Shown one piece after another: positions 52,389 through 60,910 of a stretch of 64,000 bases of DNA. Numbering within the stretch: the first letter of the stretch is position 1; each line of letters opens with the position of its first letter. The notes beneath the pieces were generated by a model that made no database searches, had not been told where the DNA came from, and saw only the letters and a list, made by a program, of their open reading frames with translations. The stretch is from Gallibacter pasteurianus_A (GTDB lineage: Bacteria > Bacillota > Clostridia > Peptostreptococcales > Anaerovoracaceae), in contig CAVBJF010000005.1 in assembly GCA_963596005.1 (NCBI GenBank), positions 32,052 through 96,051 of the forward strand. The letters run 5' to 3'. The position numbers and the translations under genes are program-made.

Positions 52389-52416
52389 TTGACAATAACG
52401 ATATATAGTCTATAAT
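52389..52416 (+). promoter_or_regulatory. nrdDG promoter
   Basis: Consensus -35 TTGACA (52389-52394) and -10 TATAAT (52411-52416) with a 16-base spacer. The first NrdR-like box occupies the spacer. Confidence 0.85.
52396..52411. promoter_or_regulatory. NrdR box 1
   Basis: TAACGATATATAGTCT. Its core CGATATATAG fits the NrdR-box core CwATATaTwG except for one base. It lies between the -35 and -10 elements, so binding would block RNA polymerase. Confidence 0.7.
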
Positions 52417-52437
52417 TAGTAATGTACGATATAACAA

Positions 52438-52453
52438 CCACTACATATAGTAT
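52438..52453. promoter_or_regulatory. NrdR box 2
   Basis: CCACTACATATAGTAT. Core CTACATATAG differs from the NrdR core at one position. It starts 42 bases after box 1, four helical turns, a spacing seen for paired NrdR boxes, and lies just after the transcription start. Confidence 0.7.
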
Positions 52454-52473
52454 TTGAGAGGTATAGGAAAGAT

Positions 52474-54726
52474 ATGAGCAAGATAAAGACAATAATAAAA
52501 AGAGACGGCAGGAAAGTAGACTTTGACAAGCAAAAAATTTCAGAAGCGATATTTAAAGCAGCACAGGTACTTGGCGGTAACGACAAGGATATGGCAAAAA
52601 AGCTTGCAGACGAAGTAGAAACTTATCTTGTTGATACATGTCATAATTCTGTGCCGGCAGTAGAAGAAATTCAGGATGCGGTCGAAAAAGTTCTTATCGA
52701 AAACGGGCATGCAAGAACTGCAAAGGAATATATCCTATACAGGGCTGAGCGTACACGCGTGCGTGATATGAATATGAAGCTCATGAAAATATATGAGGAT
52801 CTTACTTTCCAAGACGCTGCAGAAAATGATATAAAAAGAGAAAATGCAAACATCGACGGCGATACGGCTATGGGTACTATGCTCAAGTACGGTTCAGAAG
52901 GCTCAAAACAATTTTATGAGATGTTTGTTCTAAAACCGGAGCATAGCAAGGCTCATATTGAGGGTGATATTCATATACATGACCTTGATTTTTATACCTT
53001 GACAACTACATGCTGTCAGATCGACCTTAGAAAACTTTTTAAAGGCGGATTTAGTACAGGGCATGGATATCTGAGGGAGCCGAGCGATATAGCTTCGTAT
53101 TCGGCGCTTGCTTGTATTGCGATACAGTCAAATCAAAACGACCAGCACGGGGGACAGTCTGTACCGTATTTTGATTATGCGATGGCTGACGGTGTCAAAA
53201 AGACTTTCAGGAAGTTATATTGGCAAAATCTCGGCAAGATTTTAGACATAAAGACAGGTGACAATGACAACGTTGATAAAATTAAGGGTTTTGGCAAAAA
53301 GCTTGTCGAAACAGACGATCTATTTCCCGTAATGGCAAATGACAACGAGTATCAGGCTGTCGAGATGGAATTTTTGAAAAAAGAATTTAAAGACTTAGAT
53401 GAAGCGACTTTAAAAGACTATCAAAAGAGAGCTTTTGATTATGCGAGCAAGGAAATAGTAAGAGCGACTTATCAGGCTATGGAAGCATTCGTTCACAATC
53501 TAAATACTATGCACAGTAGAGCCGGAGCGCAAATACCGTTTTCATCGATAAATTATGGTACAGACACAAGTATGGAAGGCAGGCTTGTTATGGAGCAACT
53601 GCTTCTTGCGACTGATGCAGGTCTTGGAAATGGTGAAACTCCTATATTCCCTATACATATATTTAAAATTAAGGAAGGCATAAACTATAACGAAGGGGAT
53701 CCAAATTATGACTTATTTAAGCTTGCGTGCAAGGTAACAGCAAAGAGGCTTTTCCCTAACTTCTCGTTCATAGATGCACCATACAATTTGCAATATTATA
53801 AAGAAGGCGACCCGGATACTGAAATCGCATATATGGGCTGCAGGACAAGAGTTATAGGAAATACCTATGACCCTTCAAGGGAAATTGTCGGTGGCAGAGG
53901 CAACCTAAGTTTTACATCAATAAATCTTCCGAGAATAGCCATAAAGGCTCATGGCAACCTCGACATATTCTTTGAAGATTTGGACAGGAAGATGAATCTT
54001 TGCATAGACCAGTTAAATGCGAGATTAAAAATACAGTCAAAGAAGAAAGTGAGAAACTATCCGTTCCTAATGGGGCAAGGTATATGGCTTGATTCAGATA
54101 AGCTAAAGCTCGATGATGAGGTTGGTGAAGTCTTAAAGCACGGCACGCTTTCAGTTGGATTTATAGGACTTGCGGAAACGCTAAAAGCTTTGATAGGCAA
54201 ACATCATGGCGAAAGCAAGGAAGCACAAAATTTGGGACTTGAGATAGTTGGATTTATGAGAAAGAAATTAGACGATGAGTCTAAAAAGACAGGTCTAAAT
54301 TACTCGCTGCTTGCAACTCCTGCAGAGGGGCTTTCCGGTAGATTTGTAAAGATAGACAGAAAGAAATATGGCAACCTCGAGGGAATTACAGACAGAGAAT
54401 ATTATACTAATTCATTCCATATACCTGTTTATTATCAGATAGGCGCGTATGACAAAATCAAACTGGAAGCGCCATATCATGCGCTTACAAATGCCGGTCA
54501 TATCTCATATGTTGAGCTTGACGGTGATCCTGCTAAAAATCCGGAATCAATAGAGCAAATAGTAAGATGTATGAGGGAAAACGGCATAGGATACGGTTCT
54601 GTAAACCATCCTGTTGACAGGGATCCTGTATGCGGATATACAGGCATTATTGACAATGAATGTCCTTGCTGTGGTCGAACTGAAAAAGACGATAGTGGAC
54701 ACGAGAGAATAGAAAGGATTTTATAG
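52474..54726 (+). CDS. nrdD: Anaerobic (class III) ribonucleoside-triphosphate reductase
   Basis: A 750-aa glycyl-radical enzyme making deoxyribonucleotides without oxygen. The N-terminal ATP-cone (residues about 3-95, IKRDGRKVDFDKQKISEAIFKAA) is the allosteric activity site. The central part has the conserved HIHDLDFYTLTTTCCQIDL, the CIAIQSNQNDQHGGQSVP and NLNTMHSRAGAQIPFSSINYG stretches. The radical glycine is G721 in the CGYTG motif near the C terminus, followed by a zinc-site cysteine cluster CPCCG. It is activated by the NrdG enzyme encoded next. The promoter bears NrdR-box-like sites. Confidence 0.97.
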   Translation: MSKIKTIIKRDGRKVDFDKQKISEAIFKAAQVLGGNDKDMAKKLADEVETYLVDTCHNSVPAVEEIQDAVEKVLIENGHARTAKEYILYRAERTRVRDMNMKLMKIYEDLTFQDAAENDIKRENANIDGDTAMGTMLKYGSEGSKQFYEMFVLKPEHSKAHIEGDIHIHDLDFYTLTTTCCQIDLRKLFKGGFSTGHGYLREPSDIASYSALACIAIQSNQNDQHGGQSVPYFDYAMADGVKKTFRKLYWQNLGKILDIKTGDNDNVDKIKGFGKKLVETDDLFPVMANDNEYQAVEMEFLKKEFKDLDEATLKDYQKRAFDYASKEIVRATYQAMEAFVHNLNTMHSRAGAQIPFSSINYGTDTSMEGRLVMEQLLLATDAGLGNGETPIFPIHIFKIKEGINYNEGDPNYDLFKLACKVTAKRLFPNFSFIDAPYNLQYYKEGDPDTEIAYMGCRTRVIGNTYDPSREIVGGRGNLSFTSINLPRIAIKAHGNLDIFFEDLDRKMNLCIDQLNARLKIQSKKKVRNYPFLMGQGIWLDSDKLKLDDEVGEVLKHGTLSVGFIGLAETLKALIGKHHGESKEAQNLGLEIVGFMRKKLDDESKKTGLNYSLLATPAEGLSGRFVKIDRKKYGNLEGITDREYYTNSFHIPVYYQIGAYDKIKLEAPYHALTNAGHISYVELDGDPAKNPESIEQIVRCMRENGIGYGSVNHPVDRDPVCGYTGIIDNECPCCGRTEKDDSGHERIERIL

Positions 54727-55235
54727 TGACATTTTTGAGGATGGCAGGCGTCGTCAGGGAATCAATAACAGATGGACCGGGGATAAGATTTACAATATTT
54801 TCACAAGGCTGTCCGCACAAATGCAAAGGATGTCACAATATGCAAACATGGGATTTTGACGGCGGAAAGGATGTTTCGATAGAAAAAATCCTAATGGCCA
54901 TAGATGAAACTCCGATAGTTAGAGGTGTGACATTTAGCGGTGGCGAACCGTTTGCACAACCAGAAGCATTTTATGAGCTTTCGTGCGAGATAAAAAAAAG
55001 AGGCTTAGATATAGTAGCATATACAGGATATACTCTCGAAGAGCTTTTAAAAAGCGACGATGAAGCGGTTATCAAGCTTTTGCACAATATATGGCTTTTA
55101 GTTGACGGTCCTTTTTTGGAAGAAGAAAAGGATTTGTCGCTTAAATTCAGAGGAAGTTCAAATCAGAAAATTATCGATGTAAGGGATAGTTTAAAAACAG
55201 GTAAAATAGTGCTTGCAAACGAGTATATGCTATGA
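54726..55235 (+). CDS. nrdG: Anaerobic ribonucleotide reductase activating protein
   Basis: A 169-aa radical-SAM activase that puts the glycyl radical on NrdD. The cluster motif is CPHKCKGC (C29, C33, C36), followed by GGxP-like VTFSGGEPFAQP for SAM binding. I take GTG 54726, overlapping the nrdD stop by one base (TAGTG), because an aaagga Shine-Dalgarno lies 9 bases before it; ATG 54741 would remove conserved residues. Transcriptionally and translationally tied to nrdD. Confidence 0.95.
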   Translation: MTFLRMAGVVRESITDGPGIRFTIFSQGCPHKCKGCHNMQTWDFDGGKDVSIEKILMAIDETPIVRGVTFSGGEPFAQPEAFYELSCEIKKRGLDIVAYTGYTLEELLKSDDEAVIKLLHNIWLLVDGPFLEEEKDLSLKFRGSSNQKIIDVRDSLKTGKIVLANEYML

Positions 55236-55305
55236 TAAAATATTTCTTGTTCGATTGAAAATATGCTTTTAAGCTTAATATAGCACAAAAAAGGAGGTGC
55301 ACGGG

Positions 55306-55497
55306 ATGTCAAGAAAATGTGAGATTTGTGGAAAAGGACAAGTTTCGGGAAATAATGTGTCTCATTCCAACAGACATACAAAAAGAAAATGGAATGCAAA
55401 TATCCAGTCTGTAAGAATCGAAGAAAATGGCAGAGTTAGAAAAGCTAATGTTTGTACAAGTTGCATTAGATCAAACAAAGTTAACCGTGCCAACTAA
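55306..55497 (+). CDS. rpmB: 50S ribosomal protein L28
   Basis: A 63-aa L28. Two CxxC pairs, CEIC (C5, C8) and CTSC near the C terminus, give the zinc-binding (C+) form of the protein. HSNRHTKRKWNANIQSVRI is the family core. An aaggaggt lies 7 bases before ATG 55306. A likely promoter upstream (TTGAAA, 17 bases, ATATAG) fits independent expression, and a strong terminator follows. Presence of the zinc form suggests a C- paralogue could exist elsewhere under Zur control. Confidence 0.97.
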   Translation: MSRKCEICGKGQVSGNNVSHSNRHTKRKWNANIQSVRIEENGRVRKANVCTSCIRSNKVNRAN

Positions 55498-55506
55498 CAA
55501 GTGATT

Positions 55507-55533
55507 AAAATTCTGCACATAGTGCAGAATTTT
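55507..55533 (+). terminator. rpmB terminator
   Basis: A 12-bp stem (AAAATTCTGCAC / GTGCAGAATTTT) with loop ATA, followed by TTTT. Stands between rpmB and the Asp23-family gene. Confidence 0.85.
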
Positions 55534-55557
55534 TTTAGCTAAAATGGGAGCATATAA

Positions 55558-55971
55558 ATGAGCAATATTTACGAAGAAAAAAACAGTTATGGCAAAATAG
55601 CTGTATCAGAAAGTGTTATCGCAAATATAATCGTTGAAGAAATAGAAAAATACAGCGGCAGAGTTTTGATTACAAATAGTAAAGGCAAGAGTGTTTCAAG
55701 ATTATATAAGACTATGGGCGGAAGTCCTGCAACAAATATTGAAATAGAAAAAGATGATAACGGCTTGTTATCCGTCAAATTTCATATTGTACTTAAGTTT
55801 GGGATGAGCATAAAACACTCTACCGAGCTTATCATAGACGACATAGCAAAAGAGATCGAGATTGCGACAGGAAGCTTGCCAAAAAAAATAATTGTAATTG
55901 TCAGCGGTGTTTTATCAAAGAGATTAGCAAGAAGAAATATTGAGGTAGAAAAGGTTTATGAACCTAAATAA
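55558..55971 (+). CDS. Asp23/Gls24-family envelope stress protein
   Basis: A 137-aa protein of the DUF322/Asp23 family, with YGKIAVSESVIANIIVEEI at the N terminus and the VKFHIVLKFGMSIKHSTELIIDDIAKEIEIATG block that defines it. YloU-like members sit at this place in many Firmicutes, followed by a DAK-phosphatase gene (fakA/yloV) and recG. Here that gene is missing and recG overlaps its 3' end by 14 bases. The cellular function is not settled; membrane and envelope stress homeostasis is known for Asp23. Confidence 0.87.
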   Translation: MSNIYEEKNSYGKIAVSESVIANIIVEEIEKYSGRVLITNSKGKSVSRLYKTMGGSPATNIEIEKDDNGLLSVKFHIVLKFGMSIKHSTELIIDDIAKEIEIATGSLPKKIIVIVSGVLSKRLARRNIEVEKVYEPK

Positions 55972-57970
55972 TTTGCCGATAGAAAATATAAAAGGTGTTG
56001 GCCCTAAAAAAAGAGAGCTTTATCACAAAATAGGAGTTTATACTGCCTTAGATTTGTTATATTATTTTCCGCTTGAGTATGTCGATTACAGAAATCCAAA
56101 GCCGATATATGTTCTAAGGGAGGGAGAAAAAGCTCTAACCTGCGGCATAGTAAAAAATATGACAATTGACAGAAAGGGCTACAAAAAAAGGGTTTTGCGT
56201 TTTACGCTGGAGCAGGGCGGAGCAAAAATGCAGATCGTATTTTTTAATGCATTTTATCTTTCAAACTCTATAAAAAACGGTCAATTTTACTATTTTTACG
56301 GGAAGGTGACATCGTTTAACGGCAGACTGAATATGGTCAATCCTACCTTGATACAAAAAGAAAAGCTAAAAAGAGGAATACTGCCAATATATAGACTTCC
56401 AAAGGGTATATCGCAAAACGAAGTCAGGAAAAACATAAAAGAATTTATTGAAGCAGATTTGATTGAGGAATATCTTCCAAATGAGCTAATAGAAAAAAAT
56501 AAACTTTGTTCATTACAATATGCTGTTTCAAATCTGCATTTTCCGGCTGATGAAAAACACTATAAGACGGCGTGTTATAGGCAGATTTATGATGAGCTTT
56601 TTATAATGCAGCTTGGCATACAGGCTATGAAAATGCCCGACAAAAAGGGCAATGCAATGCGAGCAAAAATGGATGATTTTTTGAGGATACTGCCTTTTGA
56701 GCTTACAGCATCGCAAAAAAAAGTTTTAAAAGAAACGGAAAGAGATATGCAAAAGCCTTTAGTGATGAACAGGCTTGTGCAAGGAGATGTAGGCTCGGGT
56801 AAAACAGTTGTAGCGGCCGCATGCATGTATAAGGCTGTAAAAAGCGGATACCAAGCGGTTATGATGGCGCCAACAGAAATATTGGCACGACAGCATTTTG
56901 ATTCACTAAAGCAGAATTTCGAGGAACTGGGTATAAGAACTTGTCTGCTTACAGGCGGAATGAAAAAAGCGGAGCGAACGGAGACATTACAAAGAATTGA
57001 ACATGGAGCATGCGACATCATAATAGGAACCCATGCTGTTATACAAAAAGATGTTTTCTATAAAAACCTGGGACTTGTTATAACTGATGAGCAACATAGA
57101 TTTGGCGTAAATCAAAGACTAGAGCTCGGCAAAAAAGGAGAAAATCCGGACATTTTGGTCATGACAGCAACACCTATACCAAGGACGCTTGCCGCAATCC
57201 TATATGGCAATCTTGACATTTCTATAATAGATACATTGCCTTCAGGCAGAAAACCGATAAAAACGCTTGCAATTACAGAAAAACAACGACTCGATATGTA
57301 TAAAAAAATCGCCGAGGAAATAAAGCAGGGCCGTCAGGCGTATGTAGTAGCGCCTTTAATTGAGGAAAGCGAAATCATGAGCGAAGTCAAATCTGCTGAA
57401 AAAATATCAGAAGAACTCTCATCAATTTACAAAGAAGAAATAAAAAGAGGAGAGATAAAAATAGCTGTTGTTCATGGTGCTATGAAGCAAGAAGAAAAAG
57501 ATGAAATAATGCAAGGCTTTGCAAAAAACGAAATTTCACTTCTCATAGCCACTTCAGTTATAGAGGTCGGTATCGATGTGCCAAATGCGACTACTATTGT
57601 AATAGAAAACGCCGAGCGTTTTGGGCTTTCACAGCTCCATCAGCTTAGGGGCAGAGTAGGAAGAGGAGAACATCAATCGAGGTGTTTTTTAGTCAGCGCA
57701 AGCGATGGCGACATAGCAAAAAAGAGGATAAAGATAATGACAGAGAGCACGGATGGATTTTATATTTCAGATAAGGACTTGGAGCTTAGAGGCCCCGGTG
57801 AAATTTTTGGAATACGCCAGCATGGCATTCCGGACAAATGTATAATGAATGCTGTAAGGCACATGGATATTCTTGATATAGCAAAAAACGATGCGAAGGA
57901 CTATATCGGAAGCATAAGTAATGAGCTGCAAAAAAGACTTGATAATATGTTTAAAGAGGTGGGAATATGA
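55958..57970 (+). CDS. recG: ATP-dependent DNA helicase RecG
   Basis: A 670-aa superfamily 2 helicase that remodels stalled forks and Holliday junctions. The N-terminal wedge domain (about 60-150, IKGVGPKKRELYHKIG then VRFTL-like OB-fold) precedes motif I GDVGSGKTVVAAA, motif Ia APTEILARQH, motif II ITDEQHRFG, motif III VMTATPIPRTL, and motifs V/VI with ATSVIEVGIDVPNA and QLHQLRGRVGRG. Complete. It begins inside the preceding gene and overlaps rsmD by four bases. Confidence 0.97.
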   Translation: MNLNNLPIENIKGVGPKKRELYHKIGVYTALDLLYYFPLEYVDYRNPKPIYVLREGEKALTCGIVKNMTIDRKGYKKRVLRFTLEQGGAKMQIVFFNAFYLSNSIKNGQFYYFYGKVTSFNGRLNMVNPTLIQKEKLKRGILPIYRLPKGISQNEVRKNIKEFIEADLIEEYLPNELIEKNKLCSLQYAVSNLHFPADEKHYKTACYRQIYDELFIMQLGIQAMKMPDKKGNAMRAKMDDFLRILPFELTASQKKVLKETERDMQKPLVMNRLVQGDVGSGKTVVAAACMYKAVKSGYQAVMMAPTEILARQHFDSLKQNFEELGIRTCLLTGGMKKAERTETLQRIEHGACDIIIGTHAVIQKDVFYKNLGLVITDEQHRFGVNQRLELGKKGENPDILVMTATPIPRTLAAILYGNLDISIIDTLPSGRKPIKTLAITEKQRLDMYKKIAEEIKQGRQAYVVAPLIEESEIMSEVKSAEKISEELSSIYKEEIKRGEIKIAVVHGAMKQEEKDEIMQGFAKNEISLLIATSVIEVGIDVPNATTIVIENAERFGLSQLHQLRGRVGRGEHQSRCFLVSASDGDIAKKRIKIMTESTDGFYISDKDLELRGPGEIFGIRQHGIPDKCIMNAVRHMDILDIAKNDAKDYIGSISNELQKRLDNMFKEVGI

Positions 57971-58503
57971 GAGTTATCGCAGGTAAATATAAAGGAAGAC
58001 GACTTGATGCACCTATTGATGACAGAGTCAGACCGACAAGCGATAAGGTTAAAGAAGCTTTATTTTCAATTTTAATGTATGATATTGAGGATGCCATCTT
58101 TTGCGATATGTTTGCCGGTACAGGGGGTATAGGTATAGAGGCGCTTTCAAGAGGTGCGAAAAAAAGCTATTTTATAGATGCCTCACCCGCGAGCATGCGC
58201 ATAATAAGGAGCAATGTTATGAAATGTAAAGCCGAGGATAAAAGCGAATTTATCTTAGGAAGCTTTGAAAACGCACTTCAAAAAATTGATGGAAAAATAG
58301 ACATCTTTTTTCTCGATCCACCGTACAGTAAGGGGACAGAGATTGAAGCCGTCAAGGCGATAGCGACAAGTCAAACCCTTGCAAAGGATGGGATTATAGT
58401 AATAGAGCATCACAAGGAAGATAATATGCCGGAGATTATAGAGGGCTTTAATAAATTTAAAGAGAAAAAGTACGGCAGAATTGTATTGTCATTTTATATA
58501 TGA
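57967..58503 (+). CDS. rsmD: 16S rRNA (guanine(966)-N2)-methyltransferase RsmD
   Basis: A 178-aa SAM methyltransferase modifying 16S rRNA. RVIAGKYKGRRLDAP and RPTSDKVKEALFSIL at the N terminus, FAGTGGIGIEALSRGA (SAM motif I) and DPPYSKG (motif IV, catalytic) are all diagnostic. The recG-rsmD-coaD order is common in Clostridia. Its TGA stop also forms the TGa of the extended -10 of the coaD promoter. Confidence 0.95.
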   Translation: MRVIAGKYKGRRLDAPIDDRVRPTSDKVKEALFSILMYDIEDAIFCDMFAGTGGIGIEALSRGAKKSYFIDASPASMRIIRSNVMKCKAEDKSEFILGSFENALQKIDGKIDIFFLDPPYSKGTEIEAVKAIATSQTLAKDGIIVIEHHKEDNMPEIIEGFNKFKEKKYGRIVLSFYI

Positions 58504-58509
58504 TATAAT
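58481..58509 (+). promoter_or_regulatory. coaD promoter overlapping the rsmD stop
   Basis: TTGTAT (58481-58486), 17-base spacer, TATAAT (58504-58509). The extended -10 TGa is the rsmD stop codon TGA itself (58501-58503). Confidence 0.75.
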
Positions 58510-58536
58510 TAGACGGTATTTTTAGGGAGTAAAAAA

Positions 58537-59028
58537 ATGAAAAAAGCTTTGTATGCAGGATCTTTTGATCCACTTACATGTGGCCATGCTAATTTAATAA
58601 AAAGAGCCGCAAAACTATGCGATGAACTTGTCGTAGGCGTCATATTAAATCCACAAAAAAAACCATATTTTGCGGCTGATGAGCGTGTTGATATGATCAA
58701 AAAGACGATGAAGGATATACCAAACGTCAAGGTTGAGGCTTTCGAGGGTCTTTTGGCAGAATATGTAAACGAAAATGGGTTTGATATGGTTATCAGAGGC
58801 CTGCGTGGTATGGTGGACTTTGATAATGAGATACATATGGCACAGATGAACGCGATACTTTACGACAATAAAGTCGAAACTGTATTTTTAATGACGGATC
58901 CAAAATATTCATTTATAAGCTCAAGCATGGCAAAGGAAGTTCATTCTCTTGGGGGTAATATAAAAGGACTTGTACCTGATGATGTTTTAACTGTTATGGA
59001 GGAAAAGAAAAATGATGAGAATAGATGA
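58537..59028 (+). CDS. coaD: Phosphopantetheine adenylyltransferase
   Basis: A 163-aa nucleotidyltransferase for the fourth step of coenzyme A synthesis. YAGSFDPLTCGHANLI carries the TxGH motif, and ISSSMAKEV is the second ATP-binding motif (ISST/S type). FVIRGLR-like MVIRGLRGMVDFDNE follows. Complete. Shine-Dalgarno agggag, and the following coiled-coil gene overlaps it by 17 bases. Confidence 0.97.
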   Translation: MKKALYAGSFDPLTCGHANLIKRAAKLCDELVVGVILNPQKKPYFAADERVDMIKKTMKDIPNVKVEAFEGLLAEYVNENGFDMVIRGLRGMVDFDNEIHMAQMNAILYDNKVETVFLMTDPKYSFISSSMAKEVHSLGGNIKGLVPDDVLTVMEEKKNDENR

Positions 59029-59560
59029 GTTAATCAAAGAAATAGAGGAAATTGTAAATACAGCATCCGGTGTACCGTTAACAGGTAAGGTTATGGTAGA
59101 CGGTGAAGAAATCATAGGTGTGCTCAACGAGATAGAGGCGTGTTTGCCGGACGAAATAAAACAAGCAAGATGGATTCAGAGTGAAAAAGACAGAATCCTT
59201 TCCGAAGCAAAAAAAGAATATGAAACAGTAGTTGCTGACGCTAAAAGACATGCCGAAAGTCTTGTAGAAAAAAATGTTATTCTTACACAGGCACAAAAAC
59301 GCGCTGATAACCTGATGCAAATTACAGAAGAAAATATAAAGCATCTCAAAATGGGAGCATATGATTATGTGGATAGCTTCTTGTACAACTTCCAGGAAAA
59401 GATGGGAGAGCTAAATGCCATGTATGTTAAGATGTTTGACGATATCGACGGTACATTTGCAAAAGTCGAAAATATGCTAAAGGACAACCGGGATGAAATA
59501 AAGGAAATGGCATATAAGACTCAGGTAGGAAAAGATAATAATGCAAACGGCGAAGAGTAA
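59012..59560 (+). CDS. Coiled-coil protein between coaD and tmcAL
   Basis: A 182-aa soluble, mostly helical protein with a heptad-rich central part (about 45-150) containing ARWIQSEKDRILSEAKKEYETVVADAKRHAESLVE (read in parts), similar to F-type ATPase subunit b or H-like helices. In other Clostridia this position often holds a gene annotated as ATPase. It has no nucleotide-binding motif, so I do not call it one. The likely role is structural. ATG 59012 is preceded by ggagg; ATG 59015 is an equal alternative. Overlaps coaD by 17 and tmcAL by 20 bases. Confidence 0.75.
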   Translation: MMRIDELIKEIEEIVNTASGVPLTGKVMVDGEEIIGVLNEIEACLPDEIKQARWIQSEKDRILSEAKKEYETVVADAKRHAESLVEKNVILTQAQKRADNLMQITEENIKHLKMGAYDYVDSFLYNFQEKMGELNAMYVKMFDDIDGTFAKVENMLKDNRDEIKEMAYKTQVGKDNNANGEE

Positions 59561-60779
59561 TGTACTTGCTATAATTGCAGAATATAATCCTTTCCATTTT
59601 GGACATTTGTATCAGCTTAATGAATGCAAAAAGAAATCAAAAGCTGATTATGTTGTGATAATCATGAGTGGTAATTTTACGCAAAGAGGCGAACCTGCAA
59701 TTTTAGACAAGCTAAGCAGAGCGAAAATGGCTTTGAATGCAGGATGTGATCTTGTGCTGGAGTTACCATTTTATTATGCCTGCAACTCCGCACAGTATTT
59801 TGCACAAGGGGCGATAGATATTATCGAAAACCTCAAGTTTGTCACACATCTTGGCTTTGGTAGCGAAGATGGAGATGTAGATAGGTTAAATAAAATTGCA
59901 GAGATTATTACGGATAAATCAGAAGAGCTGGGGTTAGAGATTAAAAGGCATATGAAAAGCGGTTTTCAGTATTCAAAGGCATTGCAACTGGCACTTGAGG
60001 AAATAAGCGGAGCCATAGACATTAATCCTAAAACCTTAACATTGCCAAACAATGTGCTTGCGATTGAATACATAAAGGCATTGAAAAAAAAGAGGTTAAA
60101 GATAGAGCCAATTTCTGTTAAACGGGCAGGAATTCATCATGATGGCAGCGAAATAAAAGATAAATCAATATATGAACATAGCGAAAATCTGTCAAGTGGC
60201 AGTATTATACGAAAAAAACTAAGAAATAGAGAAGAGAAGGAATTAGAGCAGTATTTGCCACATTTTTCCGCAAAAATCATAAGGGAAAACAGTGAAAGGT
60301 TAGTATTTGCCGACAATCAAACCTATTTCGATATTTTACGCAGTACAATTCTTTCCAAGAGCGAAGATGAGTTAAAAGAGATATTTTCGATTGGAGAGGG
60401 ACTTGAAAACAAGATTAAAAGTGAGATACGGTATGCAAGCAGTCTAGATGAGTTTATAAGGTCTGTAAAGAGTAAAAGATATCCGTATACAAGGATAAAC
60501 AGGATATGCTCGCAGATAATAGTAGGACTCAAAAAAAGTGACTTTGCACCCAGATATACGAAGGTTCTCGCATTTAATAAAAAAGGGAGCGAGTTGCTTA
60601 GAAAAATAAAGAGCGAAGACGACTCCAAATGTGATATAATTACAAACGTAAATAAAGAGGCTAGTAGTCTAAAGGAGCAATTTATGACTGAAATAAAGGC
60701 AACAGATATTTATAACTTGATATCAAAAAAAGATCTGTATAAAAATAGCGAATATGTATGCAAACCGGTAATTTTTTAA
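59541..60779 (+). CDS. tmcAL: tRNA(Met) cytidine acetate ligase
   Basis: A 412-aa YlbM-family nucleotidyltransferase, which forms N4-acetylcytidine at the wobble base of elongator tRNA-Met using acetate and ATP. IIAEYNPFHFGHLYQL gives the HxGH motif near the N terminus, followed by VVIIMSGNFTQRGEPA and the lysine-rich PNNVLAIEYIKAL segment with conserved Asn. About the usual 400 aa. Directly upstream of acetate kinase, a link by acetate/acetyl metabolism. Confidence 0.9.
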   Translation: MQTAKSNVLAIIAEYNPFHFGHLYQLNECKKKSKADYVVIIMSGNFTQRGEPAILDKLSRAKMALNAGCDLVLELPFYYACNSAQYFAQGAIDIIENLKFVTHLGFGSEDGDVDRLNKIAEIITDKSEELGLEIKRHMKSGFQYSKALQLALEEISGAIDINPKTLTLPNNVLAIEYIKALKKKRLKIEPISVKRAGIHHDGSEIKDKSIYEHSENLSSGSIIRKKLRNREEKELEQYLPHFSAKIIRENSERLVFADNQTYFDILRSTILSKSEDELKEIFSIGEGLENKIKSEIRYASSLDEFIRSVKSKRYPYTRINRICSQIIVGLKKSDFAPRYTKVLAFNKKGSELLRKIKSEDDSKCDIITNVNKEASSLKEQFMTEIKATDIYNLISKKDLYKNSEYVCKPVIF

Positions 60780-60813
60780 TATATTCACAAAAAAACATAT
60801 TATGTCAACTAAA

Positions 60814-60848
60814 AGCTATAAATATCCGTAAAAACGGTAAAAATAGCT
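60814..60848. promoter_or_regulatory. Inverted repeat upstream of ackA
   Basis: AGCTAT and ATAGCT flank the inner pair CCGT / ACGG (loop AAAA). The structure lies in the 131-base gap between tmcAL and ackA and may be an operator, a weak terminator or an mRNA stem. Its role is uncertain. Confidence 0.35.
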
Positions 60849-60910
60849 ATAAAAATCATAACAAAAAATCATAATAAAACTGCGATTTGAAAACAATGGA
60901 GGTATTACAA

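Noticed and set aside
60632..60640. TGATATAAT inside tmcAL as a promoter for ackA
   Set aside because: No matching -35 at 16-18 bases upstream and it is 270 bases from ackA; chance occurrence in coding sequence is likely.
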